Of a stretch of DNA of 64,000 bases, positions 11,043-20,507 are shown piece by piece (position 1 is the first letter of the stretch; each line of letters starts with the position of its first letter). The position numbers were made by a program, and so were the translations under genes. Location of the stretch: positions 29,038,766 through 29,102,765 of the forward strand of contig CM044964.1 in NCBI GenBank assembly GCA_024516035.1. The letters run 5' to 3'. The stretch comes from Bactericera cockerelli. Taxonomy: Eukaryota > Arthropoda > Insecta > Hemiptera > Triozidae. The notes under the pieces are model-generated. The model saw only the letters and a list, made by a program, of their open reading frames with translations, was not told where the DNA came from and ran no database searches.

Positions 11043-11060
11043 TTATGATCTGTCTATCCA

Positions 11061-11204
11061 CCGACCTCATTAGCTTGATCGATAAGGCGGCGGACTTGTA
11101 ACCTGGAGGTCGGTGGTTCGAGTCCTGGTTTTAGCGTTGATTCAATAAAGCGAGTTAGAGTAGTTGTGACATCACGAAACTTTTAACTTTTTGAACTCAT
11201 TGTT
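11061..11204 (+). mobile_element. tRNA-derived SINE, family A
   Basis: Full-length forward copy following the previous one by about 20 bp. Confidence 0.8.
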
Positions 11205-11459
11205 CCATAGAGTAGGGACACCCGGTAGGTAGCTTGGAGATCCACGTTCATCGCCCGAAACTGCACCAACAATCTCTCAACATATGAGGCCCTCGAGCTC
11301 GAGGCAGTATTCTCCAAACCAAGTAAGTGCACAGTCGAATCTTTTTCTCTCTCTCTGTGCTCTGATCTTGCTCCCCTATGAAAGGAAAATTATACTTTCT
11401 CGTGAGCATCCCTTACAGTCCTGTGCCCTCCACAAGCTACCCTGTACCTACTCATAAGG

Positions 11460-11665
11460 GTTGGGTGGAACAGATTACCATGGGCAATAACCCCACCCTT
11501 TAGTTAGGACATATGTTTTCAAATATTTTCTTTTCTTTTTCATTTTTATTGTATATACCTATTGTTTTTTCATTTTTTCACTGTTAAAATTATTATTTGT
11601 ATGTACATAATGTCCTTTTGTATCTAATAAAGAATTGTATAATAATAATAATAATAATAATATGA
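11460..11665 (+). mobile_element. LINE-type 3' tail
   Basis: From 'gttgggtggaacagattacc' through 'tctaataaagaattgt' and an AAT microsatellite ending just before exon 8. Confidence 0.75.
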
Positions 11666-11682
11666 TGATCTGTCCCCCCCAG

Positions 11683-11877
11683 GATTCACGAACGGCCTGT
11701 ACGCGTGGCTGCCGGTCCATCCCAACTACTATCGCAAGAACCTGGCCCTGCAGAGGACTGACCCCCGCAGTCACTACCACGTGTACAGGGCCTTGGCGGC
11801 CCTGAAGCAGTCACCCACGCTGCAGAGGGGCGACCTGGACATCTTCACCCTTTCTCCCTGGGTCCTGGGATAGTTCG
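11683..11877 (+). CDS. Maltase copy 1, exon 8 with in-frame stop
   Basis: Acceptor CCCCCCAG. It encodes FTNGLYAWLPVHPNYYRKN (end of barrel), then a helix ending RGDLDIFTLSPWVLG, and a TAG at 11871-11873. The exon is 195 nt against 196 in the paralogue, so it does not join exon 9 in frame. Both defects sit in the last ten bases, so a local sequencing error is an alternative to true inactivation. Confidence 0.8.
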
Positions 11878-11891
11878 GTGAGGATTCAACA

Positions 11892-11895
<4 letters not shown>

Positions 11896-11935
<40 letters not shown>
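11896..11935. repeat. Poly-T tract
   Basis: About 40 consecutive T in intron 8, a likely site of assembly uncertainty. Confidence 0.9.
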
Positions 11936-11938
<3 letters not shown>

Positions 11939-12001
11939 GGTACCTAGATGTGCCCCGGAACCGCTTTCGCATTACTTCGGGGCACTTTAACTGAAGAGTG
12001 T

Positions 12002-12213
12002 TATTATTATAACCCAACCTAATTTAAGACAATAAGGGCATTTCTTCAGGGAACTTTACCTCACCCAGCCTGGGTAGGGTTGGAAATGCCAGCCTCACGT
12101 GCTTGGAGTGAACAGAATTTTCATAGAAAAGTGTGCCCCAACCGGGAATCGAACTCGGGATCTCTGTACTACGAGCAGTAGTCACAACCGTCACGCCACG
12201 GAGGCGGGCTACT
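12002..12213 (-). mobile_element. tRNA-derived SINE, family E (reverse)
   Basis: Reverse copy with the B-box complement 'gggaatcgaactcgggatct' and head complement 'gtcacaaccgtcacgccacgg'. Confidence 0.75.
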
Positions 12214-12224
12214 ACTACTCTTTA

Positions 12225-12445
12225 CTACAATTAAGAGTTACTATACTATTTCACGGCTGGTCCTAAGAAAAGGACTGTGCCCCGGAACTGCTTTCGCATT
12301 ACTTCAGGGCACTTTAACTTTACATCCATGGCATTCCGGAAACGGAAAAATCTCGGTCAGAATTTTCCGCTCCGGTCGGGATTCGAACCCGCAACCTCCG
12401 GGTCAGCAACCAATGCTCTCAACCACTGAGCCACGGAGGTCGGTA
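12225..12445 (-). mobile_element. tRNA-derived SINE, family F (reverse)
   Basis: Reverse copy of the family at 15285: 'ctgctttcgcattacttcag', 'cattccggaaacggaaa' and the head complement 'gcaaccaatgctctcaacca'. Confidence 0.75.
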
Positions 12446-12506
12446 GCTTCATCGATAAGGCGGCGGACTTGTAACCTGGAGGTCGGTGGTTCGAGTCCCG
12501 AATTAA
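12437..12506 (+). mobile_element. SINE family A, head only
   Basis: Only the tRNA-like head ('tcgataaggcggcggacttg' to 'gttcgagtcccga'), fused to the preceding reverse SINE. Confidence 0.6.
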
Positions 12507-12509
12507 GAA

Positions 12510-12715
12510 ACTACAGTCAGACTTGGATATAAGAGAAACCTGGATATAAGAGAACAATTTTCGGTTCAAATTAACTTCTTTATAAGGGAAAATAAACTCT
12601 TTATAAGAGAAACCTGGATATAAGAGAACAATTTTCAGGTCAAATTAACTTCTTTGTAAACGAAAATAAACTCTTTATAAGAGAAACCTGGATATAGGAG
12701 AACAATTTTCAGGTT
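12510..12715. repeat. Tandem repeat, about 70-bp unit ('cctggatataagagaa')
   Basis: Three units of 'ctttataagagaaacctgga' and 'tataagagaacaattttc' lie just upstream of exon 9. Confidence 0.8.
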
Positions 12716-12736
12716 GAACTCGTATATTTTTTCCAG

Positions 12737-12880
12737 GAGTTTCAAAGACCACCCCACCTACGCTGTCGTGATAAATCTGGGCTCTGAAGAAGAGTGGGGT
12801 GACTTGGAATCCAAGCGACCAACTCTGCCCTCTGAGATGATCGTGTACACTGCCAGCAAGAACTCTCGGGTAGCACCTGG
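12737..12880 (+). CDS. Maltase copy 1, exon 9
   Basis: Acceptor TTCCAG and donor CCTGG|GTAAGT; 144 nt as in the paralogue. It encodes SFKDHPTYAVVINLGSEEEW and a MIVYTASKNSRV stretch, part of the C-terminal beta domain. Confidence 0.85.
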
Positions 12881-13110
12881 GTAAGTTGTGAACACACGGG
12901 GTAAGTTGTGAACACGGGGGGTAAGTTGTGAACACACGGGGTAAGTTGTGAACACACGGGGTAAGTTGTGAACACACGAGGTAAGTTGTAAACACACGGG
13001 GTAAGTTGTGAACACACGGGGTAAGTTGTGAACACACGGGGTAAGTTGTGTACACACGGGGTATGTTGTGAACACACGGGGTAAGTTGTGAACACACGGG
13101 GTAAGTTGTC
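12881..13110 (+). repeat. 20-bp tandem array starting at the exon 9 donor
   Basis: Twelve units of 'gtaagttgtgaacacacggg'. Each begins with a consensus GTAAGT donor preceded by GGG, mimicking CTGG|GTAAGT at the true exon end (12880). Reading on from exon 9 gives GGG TAA at once, so a distal donor could not preserve the frame. Confidence 0.95.
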
Positions 13111-13169
13111 TTTTTTTTATTTAACATGTTATTAATATTTAACTACCTAATATGAATTTATTATCAAAA

Positions 13170-13490
13170 CACTTCTATATACCTCGTGAGGAAAAATGAG
13201 TATAGCTGCTTTAATGTTAGCAGCGACCAGTGGCGGAATTATAGGCAAAAATAAGATAGTGGGATATTTTACACATAGACGACCGGCATGTTTTTAGTAA
13301 GTTCTCCCGTGGGACCGGCGATGTTTAGGCTATTCACAGGCGTAGTACATGCGTGTACCACCGGTGGTACACCCGGTCCATTCCGAACAGACACGCGTGT
13401 ACCACCGGTGGTACACCCGGTCGTCCAAGTGTTAAGATACGGAAATGTCCCATAATTCTGCGGTACCCACTAAAATTGTGATATCATAAC
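13170..13490 (+). mobile_element. SINE-like repeat (copy of 45278 family) with inserted palindromes
   Basis: Shares 'cctcgtgaggaaaaatgagt' and 'gcagcgaccagtggcggaat' with 45390-45480. Between 13275 and 13430 it carries an unrelated GC-rich insertion with two copies of a perfect 20-bp palindrome. Confidence 0.6.
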
Positions 13491-13723
13491 ACAAAGAAAC
13501 ACATTATTATTATTAATATTAATATCCGAATCCTAGACTTATAGAAATGTTTTGATAATAAAGGTAAGTTGTCTTTAAAATTCATTCAAAATATTTTATA
13601 ATAACACAAAGAAACACATTATTATTATTAATATCCGAATCCTAGACTTATGGAATTGTTTTGATAATAAAGGTAAGTTGTCTTTAAAATTCATTCAAAA
13701 TATTTTTCATTTTGTGTTCACAG

Positions 13724-13853
13724 AGAGAGAGTACGCATCAACAAGATACAGCTGCGCCCCCAACAAGCACTCGTGCTGACGACTCTGGGCATAGACCTCG
13801 ACCATGCGAGGCCACACGACATCACAGCCTACTTCAGAGAGGACCATGTGTAG
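13724..13853 (+). CDS. Maltase copy 1, exon 10 (C-terminus)
   Basis: Acceptor TTCACAG. It continues exon 9 in phase as RVRINKIQLRPQQALVLTTL, ends AYFREDHV and stops with TAG at 13851. It is shorter than exon 10 of the paralogue (175 nt). Confidence 0.8.
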
Positions 13854-14523
13854 TTCTGTAGATTGAGCCTACACCACTGCTTCTAACCAGGACTCAGCCT
13901 GCTTCAGAGAGGACCATGTGTAGATCTGTAGACTGATCCTACACCACTGCTTCTAACCAGGACTCAGCCTACTTCAGAGAGGACCATGTGTAGATCTGTA
14001 GATTGAGCCTACACCACTGCTTCTAACCAGAACTCAGCCTACTTCAGAGAGGACCATGTGTAGATCTGTAGATTGAGTCTACACCACTGCCTCTAACCAG
14101 GACTCAGCCTACTTCAGAGAGGACCATGTGTAGATATGTAGATTGAGCCTACACCACTGCTTCTAACCAGAACTCAGCCTACTTCAGAGAGGACCATGTG
14201 TAGATCTGTAGATTGAGCCTACACCACTGCTTCTAACCAGGACTCAGCCTACTTCAGAGAGGACCATGTGTAGATCTGTAGACTGATCCTACACCACTGC
14301 TTCTAACCAGAACTCAGCCTACTTCAGAGAGGACCATGTGTAGATCTGTAGATTGAGCCTACACCACTGCTTCTAACCAGGACTCAGCCTACTTCAGAGA
14401 GGACCATGTGTAGATCTGTAGATTGAGCCTACACCACTGCTTCTAACCAGAACTCAGCCTACTTCAGAGAGGACCATGTGTAGATCTGTAGATTGAGCCT
14501 ACACCACTGCTTCTAACCAGGAA
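13827..14523 (+). repeat. 70-bp tandem array of the last coding exon end
   Basis: Ten units of exactly 70 bp, spaced 13851, 13921, ... 14481. Each repeats the coding end 'gcctacttcagagaggacca' with its stop TAG and then 3'UTR sequence. Variants (gatcctac/gagcctac; gactcagc/aactcagc) alternate with a dimer pattern, suggesting some growth by two-unit steps. Confidence 0.95.
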
Positions 14524-14884
14524 TCAGCGTCCGGCTGGGGGACGTTAAACAGGGAGAAGACCAGTGTCTCTCTAGCGTACTATAAACAGGGAATAGACTA
14601 GCCAACCCTTACAAGCCAGTTCTAGCTTGTAGTTTCCTAAGAGTTTAATGGTTTAAAACAAAAGTCCAACTCCAAGGTTCAGGACGAGCCAACAATGAAA
14701 TGAAGTTGGTTGGAGACCATCGCTCACCTCTCCAGCTGTAGCCAAGCTGGCTACAACAACAATAACAACAGCAGTAATCAAGGTCCTACCTCACAGGAAA
14801 TGCTGGTCTGTGAGAACCATGTGATTTATTTTTGTTGGTCATACCACTACGGGAGTTTTACCCTCCATACGTTGGAAACTCACA

Positions 14885-15066
14885 AAATAGCTACTCAAAT
14901 TAACCTCACCCGGTCTGAGTGGGGCCGGGAATAGCCAGCATCATGACCCTCATGAATCATGAGGGTTCGAATGGTCACCCATCCAAGTCAAACCTCGCTG
15001 GACGTTGCTTAACTTCAATGACAGAACGAGAACTGGTGTATTCAACGTCGCCTCGACGCTGGCTGA
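14885..15066 (-). mobile_element. 5S-rRNA-derived SINE (reverse)
   Basis: Its reverse complement reads like a 5S rRNA 5' part: 'gccagcgtcgaggcgacgtt', 'gttaagcaacgtccagcgag', 'gacttggatgggtgacc'. See the fuller copies at 39424 and 59296. Confidence 0.7.
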
Positions 15067-15284
15067 TTTATTTTTTTACCTTCGTCAAAAATGTGATAAT
15101 TCTTGTTTAATATCTATTTATATTCTATTATATTTAAGTGGTGTTTTTCAACTTTATAGTTATACATACCAGATCTTGTTTAATATAATACCTATTAAAT
15201 ACATTGTCTAGCATTCCTTGTTTTATTTTTTCGGCTTTTTTCTATCTCTTGTTGAATCAGTAGGTAATAGACTAACAGATCCAA

Positions 15285-15520
15285 TCTCAGTGGTTAAGAG
15301 CAATGGTTACTGACCCGGAGGTTGCGGGTTCGAATCCCGGCTGGAGCGGAAAATTCTGACGGAGTTTTCCGTTTCCGGAATGCCATGGTTGTAAAGAGGT
15401 AAAGTGCCCTGAAGTAATGCGAAAGCAGTTCCGGGGCAAAAATACCGTTCTTTTCTTAGGAAGGGCATCCCGCCGTGAAATAGTAGTAACTATTTATTGT
15501 AGTAAAGAGTAGTAGTAGCC
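15285..15520 (+). mobile_element. tRNA-derived SINE, family F
   Basis: The head is 'ctcagtggttaagagcaatg' with a B box 'gggttcgaatcccgg'. The body is 'tttccgtttccggaatgcca' and 'gaagtaatgcgaaagcagtt'. Reverse copies lie at 12225 and 19170. Confidence 0.8.
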
Positions 15521-15522
15521 AG

Positions 15523-15715
15523 CCTCCGTGGCGTGATGGTTGTGACTACTGCCCGTAGTCCAGAGATCCCGAGTTCGAGTCCCGGTTGGGGTAAACATTT
15601 CGAAAAAAATTCTGTTCCCTCCAAGCACGTGAGGCTGGCATTTCCGACCCTACCCAGACTGGGTGAGGTAAAGTTCCATGAAGTAATGCCCTTATTGTGT
15701 TAGGTTAGGTTGGGT
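15523..15715 (+). mobile_element. tRNA-derived SINE, family E
   Basis: Forward copy with head 'cgtggcgtgatggttgtgac' and B box 'gagttcgagtcccgg', directly 3' of the family F copy. Confidence 0.8.
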
Positions 15716-15716
15716 T

Positions 15717-15925
15717 ATAATAATGACACTCTTCAGTGGAAGGTAACCACCAGGTGAGGTTAAAGCATTTTCTATCACCTAACCCTCAGAGTCTTATTAT
15801 TATGTAGTCACATACTCAAATTAACGAGGAAAAATTCATGCACTGGGTGGGATTCGAACCAACCGATCCCTACGCTACTTGGATTACCAGACTAGCGCGT
15901 TGACCACTTGACTATTGAATCTATA
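15717..15925 (-). mobile_element. tRNA-derived SINE, family B (reverse)
   Basis: Reverse copy abutting the previous SINE, giving a cluster of three SINEs. Confidence 0.8.
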
Positions 15926-16258
15926 TCTGATCGCTAAAAGTTGAACAACTTCTTACGAACGAGACTGTACAAAGATTTGATCCACATTGTATGACAGTAT
16001 TTAATTCACTAATACCTAGGACCCAGGATTATCACTTATTACTAAACTATTTCAGATTCCAATTTTTTTTTTCGCCTATTGGATTAAAGACCACGCGTGG
16101 ATATAACTAGGCCTAAATTTTGATGATCAGTTTATGACATCCAAAAAGGGACGATCGGATAGTCTAGAACACGTGTTAGGACAATTCAGAGTGGAAAGTT
16201 TTCCAGGGAGGCACCCAGAAATTTAATCTCCCAGTCCCGTGAACCACAGGTCTATGAT
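15926..16258. other. Intergenic sequence, nothing recognised
   Basis: No exon, array or repeat head seen. Confidence 0.4.
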
Positions 16259-16475
16259 CAGTGGTGGTGGCTCAGTGGTGAAGGCGGCACTCTGTGAATC
16301 CAGAGATTCCAGAGGTCGTGGGTTCAAAACCCAGCCGGGACATGACAAAAGTTATTCTCTCGTTTGGGATTTTTACCACATAATAATATGTCTTGCGCTT
16401 ACTGCTGGAATAATGGGACTTTAATAGTCCTAGTCAGGCAGTATAAATAAGGTGAAAATATTATTATTATTATGA
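16259..16475 (+). mobile_element. tRNA-derived SINE, family C
   Basis: Forward copy from 'gtggctcagtggtgaaggcg' to the 'ataaggtgaaaatattatta' tail. Confidence 0.8.
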
Positions 16476-16667
16476 TCAGTGCTGGTAGTCCATGATCAGT
16501 GATCAGTTTGTATTAAAAAAAAAAATTAAAAACTACCCAGTGGAAAATCATTGGAATAGATTTGTTTTTATTAACTAAAAAAATGTGCTGAAGCTCTAAT
16601 TTTTCTCATTTATTTCATAGATTTAAAAACTATCCTAGAAAGGCGGCCTTGGTATATTTTTGAAAAA

Positions 16668-16945
16668 TCTGGCGGGTTGAATGCACCGGTTCACGTAGGA
16701 TCACCGAAGTTAAGCAACGTCCAGCGAGGTGAAGACTTCGTGGTGCTGGCATTTTAGCCCAACCCAGGCTGGGTGAGGTTAATGTGGGTAGGCACGTTTG
16801 TGAGTTTCCTGCGAATGGAGGGTAACAGAACCGCCGTGATAAGACCATGCAGTTTTTTTTGGCAATGGGCAAAAACAACCCATACAGCCATTTTCTTTAA
16901 TAAAGACCATGCAGTTGAAAGCGACGTTAAAGCCAAATTAAAAAA
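16668..16945 (+). mobile_element. 5S-rRNA-derived SINE (diverged)
   Basis: 'ttgaatgcaccggttcacgt', 'caccgaagttaagcaacgtc' and 'cagcgaggtgaagacttcg' match the 5S-like head. The shared body 'aggctgggtgaggttaatgt' and 'gcgaatggagggtaa' follows, ending 'gttgaaagcgacgttaaa' and an A tract. Confidence 0.75.
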
Positions 16946-17359
16946 AAAAAAAAGTTGTTACCCCGGCACTGGTCGTAGGTTAGAACACTTGCAATTCAAT
17001 CATTCCATATTAATTCAATATAATATTGTCAAGTACTTTGGCACCTACCATATTACTTCATAAATATTTATTTTATTGTCATCTAGATTAATAGATTATC
17101 GATTATCCTTATATCTGTATGTTATTAATCCTATCTCTTCAAAATATACAGGGTAGCTTTGTAGATATTTTACCTACTGACCTATAATTTTATATATTGA
17201 ACTCACTACAAATTTTACACCTTACAAATTTTCAAATTAGGAAAAAGACAGGGCTACAAATAATAGTGTCGAGAGGGTAATGAACCCGCAACCTCTTAGT
17301 TCAGAGGGAGGAATGCTGATATTAATAGGTTGGTTATTGAAACTTTATTTTACCAGAGG

Positions 17360-17655
17360 ATACTTTCCCGGGGAATCAGTGGTCAAGGTGTCGGTCTGGT
17401 AATCCAAAGGTCGCGGGCTCAAAACCCGGCCGGGACATGCCAAGTTATCCTTGTCTATCCCGGTAGCTCAGTGGTAAAGGCGGCACTCTGTGAATCCAGG
17501 GGTTCCAGAGGTCGCAGGTTCGAAACCCAGCCGGGACATGACAAGTTATCCTCCTATTTTTACCACATAATAATACGTCTTTGGCTCACTGCTGGAATAA
17601 TGGGACGTAATAGCCCTAATCGGGCAGTATAAATAAGGCGATATTATTATTATCT
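17360..17655 (+). mobile_element. Two tandem SINE family C copies (head only, then complete)
   Basis: A head fragment at 17360-17442 is followed by a complete copy 17455-17655, from 'tcccggtagctcagtggtaa' to 'ataaggcgatattattatta'. Confidence 0.75.
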
Positions 17656-17664
17656 TCCCATTTT

Positions 17665-17970
17665 GTGAGCGCGCGATTGATCAGAGGTAAGACTCTATTG
17701 CCACGCGGAAGGTCACTGGTTCGATCCCCGGTCCATCAATAAATTGTTATTGAAAATTTAGTCACGATTGTTTGTAAATGATATCTACTCGTGTAATCGC
17801 TCGTGTTGACGTTGACCCAGCACAAAAGGTATTGTATCACTTCTCGCCCATCAGAGGGAAGACATACATCAGAAGGGAGGTATACTACGGGATGGTTAAG
17901 CTAAAACATAGACCACAACTACAGTAGCTGCTGTTTTATGGCTACAAATTAAAAAAAGGCTGGGAAACAC
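17665..17970 (+). mobile_element. tRNA-derived SINE, family D (diverged)
   Basis: Contains 'ggaaggtcactggttcgatc', 'ttctcgcccatcagaggg' and 'ggctacaaattaaaaaaggc'. Confidence 0.65.
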
Positions 17971-17984
17971 TTACCTATAATAAA

Positions 17985-18095
17985 AAAAAATGGAATTTTG
18001 ACCACACAATAATACGTATTGGGCTTACTGCTGGAATAATGGGGCTCATTAGTCCTAGTCGGGCAGTATAAATAAGGAGATACGTACCTATTACT
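17985..18095 (+). mobile_element. SINE family C, 3' part
   Basis: Only the tail: 'cttactgctggaataatggg' to 'cagtataaataagg'. Confidence 0.65.
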
Positions 18096-18363
18096 ATTAT
18101 TTAATTTCACACAGCCATCCAGACACCAGGAAATCCTTGTGCGAAATTCCAGCTTCTCTGTATTATCTACTAGTACGACAAGTGATCAGTCAGTGACAGA
18201 GTAGGTCAATATTTTTATTTATTTGTTTGTTTATTTTTTAAGTGTAAGACAGATGTCTGCCAGTACAATAATTTGACGTACACCCAATAACATTATACAT
18301 AATACACTGGTAAAGAGATGGTGGAAGGACATGTCAGTGAATATTGTTTTTAGATATACATAC

Positions 18364-19165
18364 AGGGTGGCCATAAAGTCCAACCCCACACCCAGTATCT
18401 CAAGAACGGCTGAAAATATAGAAAAAAGAAGAAAAAACCCGTATTCCTTATATTTTTGGAGGATTAAGTTTCAGCAGAAATAAATTTGCCTACACTGATC
18501 CAGTCAGGCTGGGCACGGGCCAACTTTAAAATCTTAAACGGAATGGTACATGTCTTCTGACATATTTTTCATTGAGAGAAATTTATTACAAAAAATTTCA
18601 GTGAGCTACGAGATATTGTTCTCGAGATACAGAATTGGCCGTCCTAGCTAATATCCCTATATGTTTTGACCTGTAACTCGTTAACGGTAAATTTCAAAGG
18701 GATAAATTTTGATGATGTTAACTCCTTTTATCGAGATCTTTCGAACAAGGTATAATTTGGTATGTTTTTTAATCAAAACTTTAGTTTTTCAGTTAAAACC
18801 AGGAACTTACATCAACAAAATAGGTCGAGTTACAGGGTCAGACGTCGAGAGTAATATCCATGTGTTTTGACTTATAACTCGTTAACCGTAAGTTCCAGAA
18901 AGATAAAAATTGTTGATATAAACTTCTTAGTGCAAGACCTTTCGAACAAGATATAACTCGATTTGTTTTTTTGTTAAAACTTTTTTGGCTATTCGTCCGG
19001 CTGGCTGACGAAACCGACCAGAAATCAACATCAAGAACAGGATAGGTCGTGTTATAACTTGTTCAAATGGTCTTGATAAAAGGAGTTCACAGGACGGCCT
19101 ACCCTTTATCTGGAGAACGGTATGTCGTAGCTCACAGAATTTGTTGCAATAAACCATTCCTTTAC
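18364..19165 (+). mobile_element. CAGGGTG foldback transposon, right end missing
   Basis: It starts 'tacagggtggccataaagtc' and follows the complete element at 36972-37854, including 'ttttgacttataactcgtta' and 'ttcgtccggctggctgacga'. It is interrupted at the right by a reverse family F SINE. It retains a single TIR, so it is defective. Confidence 0.75.
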
Positions 19166-19167
19166 AC

Positions 19168-19292
19168 ACACATGCCATTCCGAAAACAGAAAAACTCGTT
19201 CAGATTTTTTCGCTCCAGCCGAGATTCAAACCCGCAACCTCCGGGTCAGTAATCCATGCTCTTACACGCTGAGCCACGGAGGTCAGGTAATC
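19168..19292 (-). mobile_element. SINE family F fragment (reverse)
   Basis: 'cattccgaaaacagaaaaac', B-box complement 'gagattcaaacccgcaacct' and head complement 'ccatgctcttacacgctgag'. Confidence 0.7.
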
Positions 19293-19307
19293 GACTACTG
19301 AAGATTT

Positions 19308-19585
19308 GAGTGGAAGAGATTGCCACAGGCAATAAACTCGCCCTTTGGGTAGGCCATAGCTTTATTTTCTTTTTTTGTTCTTGTTTCTTTGTTAAATGTT
19401 TATTTTTTCTTAATAATTTCATTTTTTTTTCAATAACTTTATTTTATATTATTTTAATATTCATACATATCCTTCATTTAATAGTTACTGCAATCCAATG
19501 TACTTTTCAGTATGTGGTGGATTGCAGCAATTGTACTTTGTCTTTACTTAAAAAAGAGTAATATTAAAATAATAATAATAATAAG
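19308..19585 (+). mobile_element. LINE-type 3' tail
   Basis: 'tggaagagattgccacaggc' followed by an AT-rich body and an AAT run at 19570. Confidence 0.65.
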
Positions 19586-20339
19586 AATATATTCTAGAAC
19601 TTGGCTCGGCGCACTGCCGGTATTCCGATAAGAATCCGCCGAAATAGTACAGTATAGATAATCCCGTCAAGTGTTTTATTGTGCTTATGGATTATCTGGA
19701 GCTAATCGATACCAGCATTTATATACATCCGCCCCACCCGGCAGTTACCTAATATTTCAAATAGGTTTTATATTGTAATCTCTGTATAATTTTCTAATAT
19801 TTTCTAATTTTTTATTACTCATCACATTTAGTAGTTTTATTACATATTTATCTATTTTTATTGCATACTTAGGCCTAACAGATTTTATTATTTTGTATGG
19901 ACTTATACTTGCCACATTTCATAGTTTTATTACTAATTCAGCTATTTTTATTGCTCACGTACGCTTAATAGATATTATTTTTAGACCTAAATACATCCAT
20001 AATTTTTATATAATCGTTTTCTTGGTTAATTTGAAAAGGTTATCTCTCAATTAATTTGTGTCAGTCACCAACTGAACTTGGATCAAGGTGCCTTCAAGAA
20101 CAGATCTTTTGAAAGTAATTTTCTAAATAATTCATACTGACGACTGTCACAAAATACCAACATATTAGTTACAAAAAGTTGTTTTATAAAAAAAGTTTCT
20201 GTGTTTTCAAAGAAATAAACCATGGCTGAGCACAGATAGTACCACTTACCTTGTGCTGGTTTCACGTGAAACCACTTTTTCTTCAAAAGATTAATTTTTC
20301 GTAACAAAATAACGAAGAATTCACTATCTCAACACAAGC
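19586..20339. other. AT-rich upstream region of the second maltase
   Basis: It includes a GC-richer stretch at 19600-19680 and then AT-rich DNA up to the ATG at 20340. The promoter of the maltase gene presumably lies here. I see no confident TATA box or initiator. Confidence 0.4.
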
Positions 20340-20507
20340 ATGGCAACTCTTAGAAACTTAATTATCTTTGGATGTTCCTTGACCCTTTTGCTCCAAGCGG
20401 CCGCCGCGAAACACACCGCTCTGGACTGGTGGCAGACCTCCATCATCTATCAGGTGTACCCGCGCTCCTTCAAAGATGTGAACGGGACGGGATCGGAGAC
20501 TTGAAAG
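20340..20507 (+). CDS. Maltase copy 2, exon 1 (signal peptide; 1-nt deletion)
   Basis: ATG at 20340. It encodes [20 protein letters not shown] followed by [12 protein letters not shown] and [13 protein letters not shown]. At 20484 the run GGG replaces an expected GGGG, putting the rest (…IGDLK) out of frame. With the extra base the exon would end in phase 1, exactly what exon 2 needs. Donor AAAG|GTCAGT. Confidence 0.88.

Noticed and set aside
12675..13127. Long open frames on the minus strand (repetitive 'CVHNLPRVFTTYP' protein)
   Set aside because: They are translations of the 20-bp tandem array; openness follows from the repeat, not from coding.
17457..17540. Possible functional tRNA gene (family C heads, cloverleaf-like)
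   Set aside because: The same head plus the same ~120-bp body occurs at least ten times; it is a SINE head, not a tRNA gene.
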